Shown: positions 1 to 9,177 of the stretch, in pieces
Numbering within the stretch: the first letter of the stretch is position 1
Layout of the letters: each line of letters begins with the position of its first letter
NCBI GenBank assembly: GCA_028287525.1
Contig: JAQBPM010000266.1
Span: 1-32,491, forward strand
Reading direction: 5' to 3'
DNA from: Vulcanimicrobiota bacterium
GTDB taxonomy: Bacteria; Vulcanimicrobiota; Vulcanimicrobiia; Vulcanimicrobiales; Vulcanimicrobiaceae
Length of the DNA stretch: 32,491 nt
The notes under the pieces: model-generated
Told to the model about the DNA's origin: nothing
What the model saw: only the letters and a program-made list of their open reading frames with translations
Databases searched by the model: none
Translations under genes and position numbers: made by a program

Positions 1-2
1 TC

Positions 3-1808
3 GACATCAACGGCAGCGGCGCGCCGGTCGGCGTTCTGGTGCGCGCCGGCACGCTCGATCGCTCGCCGAGCGCGCGTCCCGCGCTGACGGTGACGGCGGA
101 CCGGCAAATTCGTTTCGATCCTTATCAGTTCGCGGGATCGGTCGACTTCGGCGTCGTGCATGTGCCGGTGACGTCCGTCAACACGTGGCCGCCCGAGGCA
201 GGAGCAACGGTGCTCACGCGCGCCTACGGCGTGCCGCCGCCGGCGCCGGCCGTCTCGGTGCTGGAACTCGTGCCGTTCGCGTCCGCCGGCGGAAGCGCGC
301 AGCGGTACCGCGTCGCATCGGTGACGCAAGGCGGTCCGTTCCCGGGCGGCTCCGCGCTGCGGCTCGCGTACGGTCCGTCCGCGCAAGGGTTCGGCGCGCT
401 CCCCGACGTCGGCGACGTCGTCACGCTGTCGTACGATACGAACCCGCCGCTGGCATCGGTCGCGATCGCGATCGGCGGCGGACCAATGCTGCTGCGCGGC
501 GGCGTCCCGGTCGACGATCCCGCGTCCCCGAACTACGCGGAGCGCGATCGCCGCATCCCCGCCGCGGCCGTCGCGCGCTTTGCGAGCGGAACGCTCGGCC
601 TGATCGTCGTCGACGGGCGGCATCCGGCGACGTCGATCGGCGTCAATCGCGCCGAGCTGATCGCGCTGCTGCAGGCGCTCGGCGCGACCGACGCGATGCT
701 GTTCGACAGCGGTGGTTCGGCGACGCTCGTCGCACGCGTCCTCGGCGACGCGGCGCCGAGCGTCGTCAACGAGCCTTCGGACGGCGTCGAGCGCGCCGTC
801 GCCGACGGATTGTTCGTGTACAGCGACGCTGCGGTCGGTCCGCCGTCGCGGTTGGTGGTTCGGCCCGAACGGATCGTGGCCGTCGCGGGCGCGCACTTGG
901 CGCTGCGCTCGCGGACGGTCGATGCGAACGGCCACGGTCTCGGCGATGCGGCGGGACCCTGGCGCCTCGACGCCGCACCGGACGTGGCAGCGATCGGCGC
1001 CGACGACGTGCTGCACGTCGGGACGCGCAGCGGAACGTACCTGCTGCACGTCGCGCGCGGCGGAATCTCATCCGATCTTCCACTCGAGATCGTCGGCCGC
1101 GTGGCGCGTCTGGCGATCGGGCCGGCGCGCGCCGGCGTCGAACCGCACGGCAGCGTCGCGCTGAAGGTCGACGCCTTCGACGCGCGCGATCGTCCCGTCG
1201 CGGTTGCCGGCACGGCGCGCTGGAGCGCGACCGGCGCGACGATCGACGAACGCGGGCGGCTGACCGCGGGCGACCGCGATGCGGTCGTCACCGTCGCGGC
1301 CGGCGGCGCCGTTGCGAGCGCGACGATACCGGTTGGCCACCACGACGTTCCGCTCGTACTGGTCGATGCCGCACATCAGCCCGGATGGACGCTCGCGACC
1401 GTGCCGGCCAACGGCGGCGGCGCCGTCGGCATCGACGGCGGACGGCTCACCATCAACTACGATTTCACGAGCGGCGTTCGGGCGGCATACGCGGTGGCAG
1501 CCGGCGATCTTCCGCTCGGCGACGCGAGCGCGCTGTCGTGCGCGATCGACGCCGACGGGACGGGCGCCGCGCTGCGCGCGACGCTGTCCGATCGCTACGG
1601 CGATCGCGCGACGATCACGTTCGCGCGCGCGCTCGACTTCCGCGCGACGCGCCGCTTGAGCGCCGCGGTTCCGCGTTCGCTCGCGCCGCCGGTCGCGCTG
1701 CACGCATTCTACGCGGTCGGCACGCTCGCGAACCCGCCGGTGACGGCGGCCGGTTCAGTCGGCGTGCACGACTGCACGACGACGGTTCCGGGGACTCAAA
1801 CGCCTTGA
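3..1808 (+). CDS. Phosphodiester glycosidase (NAGPA-like) domain protein with C-terminal Ig-like/beta-rich region; 5' truncated by the window edge
   Basis: Frame is open to the left edge (DINGSGAPVGVLVRAGT...). Motif GVNRAELIALLQALGATDAMLFDSGGSATLVAR is typical of the NAGPA/exopolysaccharide phosphodiester glycosidase family. Confidence 0.8.
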   Translation, partial: DINGSGAPVGVLVRAGTLDRSPSARPALTVTADRQIRFDPYQFAGSVDFGVVHVPVTSVNTWPPEAGATVLTRAYGVPPPAPAVSVLELVPFASAGGSAQRYRVASVTQGGPFPGGSALRLAYGPSAQGFGALPDVGDVVTLSYDTNPPLASVAIAIGGGPMLLRGGVPVDDPASPNYAERDRRIPAAAVARFASGTLGLIVVDGRHPATSIGVNRAELIALLQALGATDAMLFDSGGSATLVARVLGDAAPSVVNEPSDGVERAVADGLFVYSDAAVGPPSRLVVRPERIVAVAGAHLALRSRTVDANGHGLGDAAGPWRLDAAPDVAAIGADDVLHVGTRSGTYLLHVARGGISSDLPLEIVGRVARLAIGPARAGVEPHGSVALKVDAFDARDRPVAVAGTARWSATGATIDERGRLTAGDRDAVVTVAAGGAVASATIPVGHHDVPLVLVDAAHQPGWTLATVPANGGGAVGIDGGRLTINYDFTSGVRAAYAVAAGDLPLGDASALSCAIDADGTGAALRATLSDRYGDRATITFARALDFRATRRLSAAVPRSLAPPVALHAFYAVGTLANPPVTAAGSVGVHDCTTTVPGTQTP

Positions 1809-2723
1809 GGCTGCGGCGCTCCAGCCGATTCCGGCGACGAACAGCGCGACGCCGGCCACCAGCGCCCACGCCGGCGGCGCGGCCGCGATCGCAAGGGCGG
1901 GATACGTTCCAAGCGTCGCGCGCACGCGCACGCCGGCGATCGTGACGTCTTTGCCGGACGGCGCGAAGGTGATGCCGAGCTGTGCGCCGCGGTCGTCGGC
2001 GGCGTAGAGGATCACCGCCGGGTGCGTCTTGTCGTCGATTGCCCGCGGAAACGCGGCCAAGTCGCGCGGCGTGAAGTACAGCGCGCGGAACACGCGGTGC
2101 AGCGCCGGCGTCGCGAACGTGTCGTACGGCACGTCGAACTCGCCGATGCGCTGCTGCTGGCGGAACAGCAGGACCGGCGAGAGGAACGACGCGCTCGTCG
2201 GCTGCGTGATGGTCAGGTGCGCGCCGCGTTCGTCCCACGCTTCGAGGTAGGCGGCCGGACGCGGCTCGAGGTACAGCAGCGATTCGCCGAGCGGGCGTCC
2301 GCGCGCGCCGACCTCGAGTGCCGCACCATCGCGCCGGCGCAGCGTGACCGCCGCGTCGCCGCGAGCGACCGCGGCCGCATCCGCCGGTGCGAAGAACGCC
2401 GCGGCGCCGAGCGCCGGGATCGGCGCGACCGTCCCCGGCGTGCCGACCACGCTGGCGGTATCCGGGCCCAGCAAGCCGGCCGCGAGGCCGGCGCCGATCA
2501 CCACGCCCGCGCCCGCCAACGCGACGAGCAGCCGCTTCCCCACGACGCCGTCGTCGCCGCGGCGAACGCCGTTCGCATAGGCGAGCAGCACCGCGAACGC
2601 GATCGCCAGCGCGAGCGCGTACTGCCAGGTGTGGTAGAGCGGCGTGCGCGGCGCGAAGTCCTGAGCGAGCACGAGTCCGATCGCGATCGCGCCGACGGCA
2701 AGCGCCGCGATGCGTGAGTTCAC
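1755..2723 (-). CDS. Membrane protein, reduced ResB-like cytochrome c biogenesis protein
   Basis: C-terminal part of ORF 1755..4298; GTG start at 2723 (VNSRIAALAVGAIAIGLVLAQ). N-terminal TM segments with PLYHTWQYALALAIAF, extracytoplasmic domain, C-terminal TM; overlaps the 5' neighbour tlpA-like gene (2720) by 4 bp. Confidence 0.55.
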   Translation of the reverse strand: MNSRIAALAVGAIAIGLVLAQDFAPRTPLYHTWQYALALAIAFAVLLAYANGVRRGDDGVVGKRLLVALAGAGVVIGAGLAAGLLGPDTASVVGTPGTVAPIPALGAAAFFAPADAAAVARGDAAVTLRRRDGAALEVGARGRPLGESLLYLEPRPAAYLEAWDERGAHLTITQPTSASFLSPVLLFRQQQRIGEFDVPYDTFATPALHRVFRALYFTPRDLAAFPRAIDDKTHPAVILYAADDRGAQLGITFAPSGKDVTIAGVRVRATLGTYPALAIAAAPPAWALVAGVALFVAGIGWSAAASRRLSPRNRRRAVVHAD

Positions 2724-3256
2724 CGTGAGGCCCGGCGCGGCGCGAGCGGTGCGAGTGCCGGCGCGACCGCCACGCGCATCTGTTCCAACGTCATCGCGCC
2801 GTCGATGCCGCGCACGACGCGGCCGTCGCGTCCGACGATGACCGTGGTGGGCAAGCCGACGCCTTGGTACGTGCGGCCGTACTGCTGGCTCTCGTCGACG
2901 AGAATCGGAAACGTCACGCCTCGCTCGCTGGCGAACGCCGCGGCGACCGACGAGGCTTCGCCCTGGTCGACGCCGAGCACGACCACGCGGCCGGCGTATG
3001 CGCGCGCGAACGCTTGGAGCGCCGGCATCTCCTCGCGGCACGGCGGACACCACGTCGCCCACAGGTTCATCAGCACGACCTCGCCGCGATGCGCGGCGAG
3101 CGAATCGACGCGGCCGTCGGTGCGGCGCACGTCGAACGACTGGGCCGGTGCGCCTGCGAGCGTGCTCGGCCCACCGCCGGCGGCGGACTTCGGGTCGGGC
3201 GCCGAGTAGCATCCGGCGAGGAGCACGACCAACGCGATGACGAGAGACCTCCGCAC
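2720..3256 (-). CDS. TlpA/ResA-family thioredoxin-like lipoprotein
   Basis: Lipobox-like VVLLAGCYS; NLWATWCPPCREEMPALQAF redox motif; cis-Pro region GLPTTVIVGRDGRVV. GTG start at 3256. Confidence 0.85.
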   Translation of the reverse strand: MRRSLVIALVVLLAGCYSAPDPKSAAGGGPSTLAGAPAQSFDVRRTDGRVDSLAAHRGEVVLMNLWATWCPPCREEMPALQAFARAYAGRVVVLGVDQGEASSVAAAFASERGVTFPILVDESQQYGRTYQGVGLPTTVIVGRDGRVVRGIDGAMTLEQMRVAVAPALAPLAPRRASR

Positions 3257-4124
3257 GCGAAGCCCCTTCGGGGTGAAACGGACCGCTCCGCCCGCCTGGC
3301 GCGCGACGACGGTGGGCGCCGCGGGCGTGCAGCTTGCCGTCTTCGAAGCCGGCAGCACCTCGCCCGGCGCTCCGGCCGTCGTGCTCCTGCACGGCCTCGG
3401 GCACTGGAGCGAAGCAGCGTGGAGCAAGCTCGTCCTGCAGCTCGATCCGTCCTGCCGCTACGTCGCGTTCGATTTGCCCGGTTTCGGCGCGAGCGAAAAG
3501 CCCGACGCCCGCTACGATCTGCCGTTTTTCACCGCGACGTTCGATGCGGCCGTCGCGGCGCTCGGGCTCGACGATTTCGCGCTCATCGGTCATTCGCTCG
3601 GCGGGTGCATCGCCGCGCATTACGCCGGCACGTATCCCGGCCGCGTACGCCGGCTTGCCCTGCTCGCGCCGGCCGGCTTCGCCCACCCGGCCCGCTATCT
3701 CGTCTACGCGCTGGCCGGCGGGTGGGCGCGCTGGGCGTTCACCCGGCGCCCCTCGCGCCGGTTCGTGACCGGCATGCTGCGGCGCAGCGTCGCCGATCCC
3801 ACAACGCTCGACCCCGAGGCAATCGAACGCACCTTCGAACTCTCGCAGGACGTTCGTGTTCGCCGCGCGTTCGCCGGGGTGTACGCCGGCTCGATCGCGG
3901 CATTCGCCAACCGGAACGAGGTCAACGCGGGATTCCGCCGCTACGCGGGTCCCGTGTTCTGCGCCTGGGGCGCGCACGACCGCTTCATCCGCGTCGCGGC
4001 GCTGCGCGAGGTCGTGCGCGTGTATCCCCACGCGCACACGCTCGTGCTCGAGCGCAGCGGGCACTTGGGCATGGTCGAACAGCCCGAAGAGCTCGGCACC
4101 GCCCTGCGAGCATTCCTGGCCTGA
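3237..4124 (+). CDS. Alpha/beta hydrolase
   Basis: VVLLHGLGHWSE, LIGHSLGGCIAAHYA nucleophile elbow, C-terminal SGHLGMVEQPEE. GTG at 3270 is an alternative start that avoids overlap with the divergent tlpA-like gene. Confidence 0.85.
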   Translation: MTRDLRTRSPFGVKRTAPPAWRATTVGAAGVQLAVFEAGSTSPGAPAVVLLHGLGHWSEAAWSKLVLQLDPSCRYVAFDLPGFGASEKPDARYDLPFFTATFDAAVAALGLDDFALIGHSLGGCIAAHYAGTYPGRVRRLALLAPAGFAHPARYLVYALAGGWARWAFTRRPSRRFVTGMLRRSVADPTTLDPEAIERTFELSQDVRVRRAFAGVYAGSIAAFANRNEVNAGFRRYAGPVFCAWGAHDRFIRVAALREVVRVYPHAHTLVLERSGHLGMVEQPEELGTALRAFLA

Positions 4125-4125
4125 C

Positions 4126-4722
4126 GTGTCGAAGGACGCGCCGGTGCAGTACCGTTCATTGTTCGCGGTCGCGGCGGCATGTGCGCTCCTCGGCGCCGCG
4201 CCGCATGGCCCGAAACCCGTTGACGTCGCGATCGAAACGAGCGCCGGAACAATCGTCGTGCGCGTGGAGACGGCGAAGGCGCCGCTGACCAGCGCCAACT
4301 TTCTGCGCTACGTCGATGCGCACAAATACGACGGATCGTCGTTCTATCGGACCGTGCGCCCGGTGTTCGGTCAACCGATACCCCACATTCAGGTGATTCA
4401 GGGCGGTCTCGAGCAGACGCCGGGCGCGAAACCGTTCGCACCGATTCCGGTGGAAACGACGAAGCGAACGGGGCTGCACAACGTCGAAGGAACGCTCGCG
4501 ATGGCGCGCACCAGCGAGCCGAATTCGGCGACGGCGGAGTTCTTCATCAACGCCGCCGACGATCGCTGGCTCGACAGCGACCGGTTCGCCGATCACGAAG
4601 GGTACGCGGTGTTCGCCAAAGTGATCCGCGGCCGCGACGTCGCCGCGAAGATCCACTCCGCGCCGGCGAACGGCGAGACGCTCACCCCGCCGGTCCGGAT
4701 CCTGCGCATGCGCCGCGTGTAG
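4126..4722 (+). CDS. Peptidylprolyl isomerase, cyclophilin type (secreted)
   Basis: Signal peptide RSLFAVAAACALLGAAPHG; VAIETSAGTIVVRVETAKAPLTSANFLRYVDAHKYDGSSFYRTV, EFFINAADDRWLDSD. GTG start 4126 just after the hydrolase stop. Confidence 0.9.
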   Translation: MSKDAPVQYRSLFAVAAACALLGAAPHGPKPVDVAIETSAGTIVVRVETAKAPLTSANFLRYVDAHKYDGSSFYRTVRPVFGQPIPHIQVIQGGLEQTPGAKPFAPIPVETTKRTGLHNVEGTLAMARTSEPNSATAEFFINAADDRWLDSDRFADHEGYAVFAKVIRGRDVAAKIHSAPANGETLTPPVRILRMRRV

Positions 4723-4727
4723 CAGGC

Positions 4728-5003
4728 CTACCAGTCTCCCATCCGTTCTTCGTCGACCTCACCCTCGAAGACGATCGTTCCCGGCGCGAGGATCGCCGAG
4801 ACGACCGGTAAGCCGTCGTAGCGCATGTCGCGGCGGTGCGCGTCGTCGGACGAGCGTTCCATCAGCGCGGCGAAACGGCCGAGCACGTCGGGCGCGCACA
4901 GCACCCGCTCGGGCGCGACGTTGTAGAGTCGGCGAAAACCCGCCAATGCCCGCTCGAATGCGGCTTCGTCGAATGCGGTACCGAGCGTCACGGTCCATCG
5001 CAC
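4728..5003 (-). CDS. Hypothetical protein, 91 aa
   Basis: Compact ORF with high GC3, placed between the cyclophilin gene and folD with no competing ORF of known function. Confidence 0.55.
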   Translation of the reverse strand: MRWTVTLGTAFDEAAFERALAGFRRLYNVAPERVLCAPDVLGRFAALMERSSDDAHRRDMRYDGLPVVSAILAPGTIVFEGEVDEERMGDW

Positions 5004-5046
5004 GCGTTCCAGGGCTCGCGTCCTACCCGAACGAACGGGCCGGTCG

Positions 5047-5907
5047 ATGCCGGCTCACATACTGGATGGACGCGCGCTCGCGGCGGAATTGCGCGGCGAA
5101 GTCGCGGCGCGGGCCGCGCGCTTGCGCGAGCGCGGGATCGTTCCCCGGCTGATCGTCGCGATCGTCGGCGAGGATGAAGCCAGCCACGCGTACGTTCGCA
5201 GCATCGAGCGCGTCGGAGCGAAGGTGGGCGTCGACGTAGGCGTCGAGGCGCTGGACGCCGGCGTCGGCGAGGAAGAGCTTCGCGCCCGGCTGCGCGCGCT
5301 CGGCGACGATCCGCTGGTTCACGGTGTGATCCTGCAACAGCCGCTCCCCGTGCACCTGGGCATTCGCCAGATCGCCGAAGCCCTGCCGCCGCACAAAGAC
5401 GTCGACGGCGGCAACCCGGTCAACCTGGGCCGGCTCGCGTTCGCCAGCGGCACCGAGTTTGTCCCGGCGACGCCGCTCGCGGTGATGCTGCTGCTGGAGC
5501 GCAGCAGCCGGTGGCCATTGACCGGCGTCCGGTGCTGCGTGATCGGCCGCTCGAACGTCGTCGGGCTTCCAGTCTCGCTGCTGCTGATGGCGCGCAACGC
5601 CACGGTCACGGTCGTCCACCGCGAGACGCGCGATCTCGCGCACCACACGCGCGACGCCGAGGTGATCGTCACCGCGACCGGCGTGCCGGGTCTCGTGCGC
5701 GCGGAGATGGTCGCGCCAGGCGCGACGGTGATCGACGTCGGCACGACGTTCGTCGACGGCAAGCTCGCCGGCGACGTCGCCTACGACGAGGTCTCCGCCC
5801 TCGCCGGCGAGATCACGCCCGTTCCGGGCGGCGTCGGGCCGGTCACCAACGTCGCGCTCCTGCGCAACGTCGTGCTCGCCGCGGAACGCCTTTCGGCCTC
5901 GGCGTAA
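5047..5907 (+). CDS. folD: Bifunctional methylenetetrahydrofolate dehydrogenase / methenyltetrahydrofolate cyclohydrolase
   Basis: VHGVILQQPLPVHL, PPHKDVDGGNPVNLGRL, CCVIGRSNVVGLPVSLLL, GEITPVPGGVGPVTNVALLRNVV. Confidence 0.96.
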   Translation: MPAHILDGRALAAELRGEVAARAARLRERGIVPRLIVAIVGEDEASHAYVRSIERVGAKVGVDVGVEALDAGVGEEELRARLRALGDDPLVHGVILQQPLPVHLGIRQIAEALPPHKDVDGGNPVNLGRLAFASGTEFVPATPLAVMLLLERSSRWPLTGVRCCVIGRSNVVGLPVSLLLMARNATVTVVHRETRDLAHHTRDAEVIVTATGVPGLVRAEMVAPGATVIDVGTTFVDGKLAGDVAYDEVSALAGEITPVPGGVGPVTNVALLRNVVLAAERLSASA

Positions 5908-5908
5908 G

Positions 5909-6643
5909 CTAGTTCTGCGAGAAGTGCTTGCCGAAGAAGCGCTCTTGGTGCGCGCGGGACTCGCCGCCCGGCGCGTCGTCGCGGACGACGTCGTGCTGGG
6001 CCTTCTTGCGCTGCAGCAGCGAACGCATCTGCGGCAGGAGCCGGCGTAAGAAGCCGAGTTCGGCGCCGAGGCGCGCTTCCGCGGTGCGCAGCTCCAGCAG
6101 CCGCTGCTTGAGGTTGTCGGCGACCTGCAGCGCGTCGCCGACGACGTAGCTGGCGTCGACGGGGTCGTGCGGCACGTCGACGTCGTGCGCGGTCCCCGAA
6201 AACGCCACCAGCAGGCGAACGTATTCGCGGAATTCGCCGAGCACGCGATGGGTCAGCTCGCAGGCCCGTTCGTCGTCGTCCTCGACCTGCTCGTCGTCGA
6301 TGAATTCGACTTGTGCGAGGAGATACGGATCGCGGCTGACGATGCGCTCGATGCGAAAGCGGCGCTTTCCCGTCGTGCTGATGTAGTAGCGCCCCGCCGG
6401 CAGCGGGGTGACCTCCGAGATCTCCGCCGTCGTACCGACGTCGTGCGGCATCACGTCAGGATCGCCGGCTTCAGCACCGTCGCGGATCAAGACGACGCCG
6501 AATGCCTCGTGTGCATCGAGGCATTCGGCGATCATCGTGCGATAGCGTTCTTCGAAGACGTGGAGGTTGAGCACCGCGCCGGGAAACAGCACGGTGTTGA
6601 GCGGGAAGAGCCGGAGCACTCCCGTTTCGGCCACGTCAGGCAC
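5909..6643 (-). CDS. LON N-terminal (substrate-binding) domain protein
   Basis: VLRLFPLNTVLFPGAVLNLHVFEERYRTMIAECL...FGVVLIRDG is typical of stand-alone LON N-terminal domain proteins. GTG start; 3-bp gap to the sod gene. Confidence 0.9.
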   Translation of the reverse strand: MPDVAETGVLRLFPLNTVLFPGAVLNLHVFEERYRTMIAECLDAHEAFGVVLIRDGAEAGDPDVMPHDVGTTAEISEVTPLPAGRYYISTTGKRRFRIERIVSRDPYLLAQVEFIDDEQVEDDDERACELTHRVLGEFREYVRLLVAFSGTAHDVDVPHDPVDASYVVGDALQVADNLKQRLLELRTAEARLGAELGFLRRLLPQMRSLLQRKKAQHDVVRDDAPGGESRAHQERFFGKHFSQN

Positions 6644-6646
6644 CCA

Positions 6647-7273
6647 TCAGACGGTGCGCCCGGCTTTCGCGGCGGTGAGGCGCTCGTTGATCACGTTCCA
6701 ATCGATGTTGGCGAAAAACGCCTCGATGTATTTCGGACGCTCGGCCGGCTTGTAGTCGAGCAGGAAGGCGTGCTCCCACGCGTCCATGACGACCAGCGGC
6801 ACGAAGCCCGCGACGTTGCCGTCTTCGTGCAGCGTGATCCAATGGTTGGAGATGCGCCCGGTGTGGGGATCGAAGTACGCGATCGCCCAGCCGACGCCGC
6901 GCATGCCGCCGACCGCCGAGAACTCCTTCTTCCAGGTGTCGAAGTCGCCGTACGTTCCCGCGACCGCGTCTTTGATTGCGGCCGCCGGCTCTCCGCCGGC
7001 ATTTTTGGTCATGTTTCCGAAATAATATTCATGCAGGACCATCCCGTTGTACTCGAAGCCGAGCCGGCGGGTCAGTTCTGCAAAGCCCGGATTGGCGCCG
7101 GCGGCCTTGCCCTCGGCGATGAGTCCGGCGATCTGCTCGTTGAGCAGGTTGGTGTTTTTGACATAGCCCTCGTAGAGGCCGAAGTGGACCTGCAAGGTAT
7201 TGTCAGAAATTCCTTGGAGTCCGGCGAGATCGAACTTCTTCGGCGTATACGATTGTTGGGCGAGCGTTGCCAA
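6647..7273 (-). CDS. Superoxide dismutase, Fe/Mn family
   Basis: LVVMDAWEHAFLLDY signature; NMTKNAGGEP; predicted ligands His (LQVHFGLYEGYV), His (LHEYYFGN), Asp and His (DAWEH). TTG start preceded by AGGAGG. Confidence 0.93.
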   Translation of the reverse strand: MATLAQQSYTPKKFDLAGLQGISDNTLQVHFGLYEGYVKNTNLLNEQIAGLIAEGKAAGANPGFAELTRRLGFEYNGMVLHEYYFGNMTKNAGGEPAAAIKDAVAGTYGDFDTWKKEFSAVGGMRGVGWAIAYFDPHTGRISNHWITLHEDGNVAGFVPLVVMDAWEHAFLLDYKPAERPKYIEAFFANIDWNVINERLTAAKAGRTV

Positions 7274-7356
7274 CGGAAGCCTCCTACGGTTTCATTCTGG
7301 AAGAGCCAATGCTTCGACGACGCGCATGATGCCCCCGTCCCTCGGATGACACCCTG

Positions 7357-8037
7357 ATGACACGCGACAGGCAGGTTCCCGCTTGCGATGGGCGGCAAAC
7401 ATCGCCCATCGTGCGCGATCTGGCCTACCTCACGCGGCTCCACCGCGAGCCGTCGCCGCTGCTCCTGGAACTGGAACAGCACGGCCTCCGCGAAGGGATT
7501 CCTATCGTCGACCGGGCGGCTGGGCGCTTCCTCTCCGTCCTGGTGCACTGCATGCAGGCGAACCGGATCCTGGAGCTCGGCACCGCCTACGGCTACTCGA
7601 CGCTCTGGATGGCGATGGCGCTGCCGCCGGCCGGCCGGATCTGGACGATCGACCCGGACATGGAGCGGACCGCGATCGCGTCGAGCTACTTCCGCCGGGC
7701 GGGGGTCGAAGACCGCATCGAGATCATCAACCATTCGGCGCTCGAGGTGCTCGACTGGTTTCCGCAGCGCAACCTCGACATCGTCTTCATCGACGCCGTG
7801 AAGACGGAGTACGAAGCGTATTTGGAACTCGTCGTCCCGATGCTCAAACGCTCGGGGATCGTGGTCGTGGACAACCTGCTGTGGCACGGTGAGGCCGCCG
7901 AGCCGCCGCGCAGCACCGACAGCCCGGACGTCAAGGCGATCCGCGCGTTCAACAAGGCTTTCTTGAACCATCCGGATTTGGACGCGACCATCGTGCCGAT
8001 CGGTGACGGGATCGGCATCGGTGCACGCGTCGACTGA
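7357..8037 (+). CDS. Class I SAM-dependent O-methyltransferase
   Basis: RILELGTAYGYSTLWMAMALPPAGRIWTIDPD...DIVFIDAVKTEYEAYLELVVPMLKRSGIVVVDNLLWHG, typical of the COMT-like O-methyltransferase family. Confidence 0.92.
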   Translation: MTRDRQVPACDGRQTSPIVRDLAYLTRLHREPSPLLLELEQHGLREGIPIVDRAAGRFLSVLVHCMQANRILELGTAYGYSTLWMAMALPPAGRIWTIDPDMERTAIASSYFRRAGVEDRIEIINHSALEVLDWFPQRNLDIVFIDAVKTEYEAYLELVVPMLKRSGIVVVDNLLWHGEAAEPPRSTDSPDVKAIRAFNKAFLNHPDLDATIVPIGDGIGIGARVD

Positions 8038-8542
8038 TGACTTCCTGGCCGCGATGCGCCGCTTCGCGACCGGCGTCGCGATCGTCACGACGGAGCACGA
8101 AGGCCGCATCCACGGCTTCACGGTCAACGCGTTCGCGAGCGTGTCGGCCGAGCCGCCGACGGTGCTGATCTGCGTTAACCGCGAGGCGACCGCGCATCCG
8201 CTGATCGCGGAATCGCAGCGGTTTTGCGTCAACATCCTCTCGCTGGAGCAGCGCGATCTGGCGGTGCGCTTCGCGGGCGGCGAACCGCGCTCGCGCTTCG
8301 ACGGCGTGGAATACCGGATCGGGCACAGCGGTTCGCCGATTCTTGAGGGAACGCTCGCGCACGTCGACTGCACGCTCGCCGAAGAATTGACGGCGTCGAC
8401 GCACACCATCTTTCTCGGTACCGTCGTCGATGCGGGCTGGCGCGACGGCGAGCCGCTGGGCTACTTCAACCGCGCCTACCGCGATTTCGCGCTCGGGCCG
8501 CCGCGGGGCGGCGACGCGACGCGCCCGGGTGAGCACCGATGA
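8003..8542 (+). CDS. Flavin reductase family protein (FMN-binding)
   Basis: FLAAMRRFATGVAIVTTEHEGRIHGFTVNAFASVSAEPPTVLICVNREATAH...FCVNILSLEQRDLAVRFAG. GTG start; overlaps the methyltransferase 3' end. Confidence 0.9.
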   Translation: MTGSASVHASTDDFLAAMRRFATGVAIVTTEHEGRIHGFTVNAFASVSAEPPTVLICVNREATAHPLIAESQRFCVNILSLEQRDLAVRFAGGEPRSRFDGVEYRIGHSGSPILEGTLAHVDCTLAEELTASTHTIFLGTVVDAGWRDGEPLGYFNRAYRDFALGPPRGGDATRPGEHR

Positions 8543-9174
8543 TCGTCGAGACGTTTCCGGTCGGAGCGCTGCAGTGCAACTGCACGATCCTCGGCGATCC
8601 CGCGAGCGGGGAGGCGATCGTGATCGACGGCGGCGACGACGTGCCGGAGATCGCGCAGCGGCTCGCCGCGCACGGGTTGCGGCCGCGCTATCTTGTGCAC
8701 ACGCACGCGCACATCGATCACATCGGCGCGCTCGGGCCGTTGCGCGAACGGGTCGGCGGCGACGCGCTGCTGCATCCCGGCGACCTGCCGCTCTATGGGG
8801 CGCTCGCCGAGCAGGCGCTGTGGCTTCGGATGGCCAGCCCGCCTGACGTCGTCGCGCTCGACGGCGACCTCGTCGACGGGGACGTGCTGCGCGCCGGCGC
8901 GCTCGCGCTGCGCTGCCTGCACACGCCCGGCCACACGCCGGGCTCGACGTCGTTCGCGCTGGAAGACCCGGGCGGGACGCTGCTCTTCACCGGCGACACC
9001 CTCTTCGCGGGCGCGGTGGGCCGCTGGGATCTCGGCGGGACGTCGCTCGCCGACATCGTGCGCTCGATTCGCACGAAGCTGCTCGACCACGACGACGCGG
9101 CGGTGGTCGTGCCGGGCCATGGGCCGGCGACCACGATCGGCATCGAGCGGCGCACGAACCCGTACCTGCTCTGA
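8539..9174 (+). CDS. MBL-fold metallo-hydrolase (glyoxalase II-like)
   Basis: THAHIDHIGALG (HxHxDH), HTPGHTPGSTSFAL, LLFTGDTLFAGAVGRWD. Confidence 0.93.
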   Translation: MIVETFPVGALQCNCTILGDPASGEAIVIDGGDDVPEIAQRLAAHGLRPRYLVHTHAHIDHIGALGPLRERVGGDALLHPGDLPLYGALAEQALWLRMASPPDVVALDGDLVDGDVLRAGALALRCLHTPGHTPGSTSFALEDPGGTLLFTGDTLFAGAVGRWDLGGTSLADIVRSIRTKLLDHDDAAVVVPGHGPATTIGIERRTNPYLL

Positions 9175-9177
9175 CCC

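Noticed and set aside
1755-4298. 847-aa minus-strand ORF
   Set aside because: Shadow ORF; only the 3' part (1755-2723) is a plausible gene. The rest is antisense to the alpha/beta hydrolase and out of frame with tlpA.
4990-5003. CGGTCCATCGC match resembling the end of the hairpin element
   Set aside because: Only the last ~8-11 bases match; no GCTCGG extension, hairpin or leader frame, and it is simply the ATG of the 91-aa ORF.
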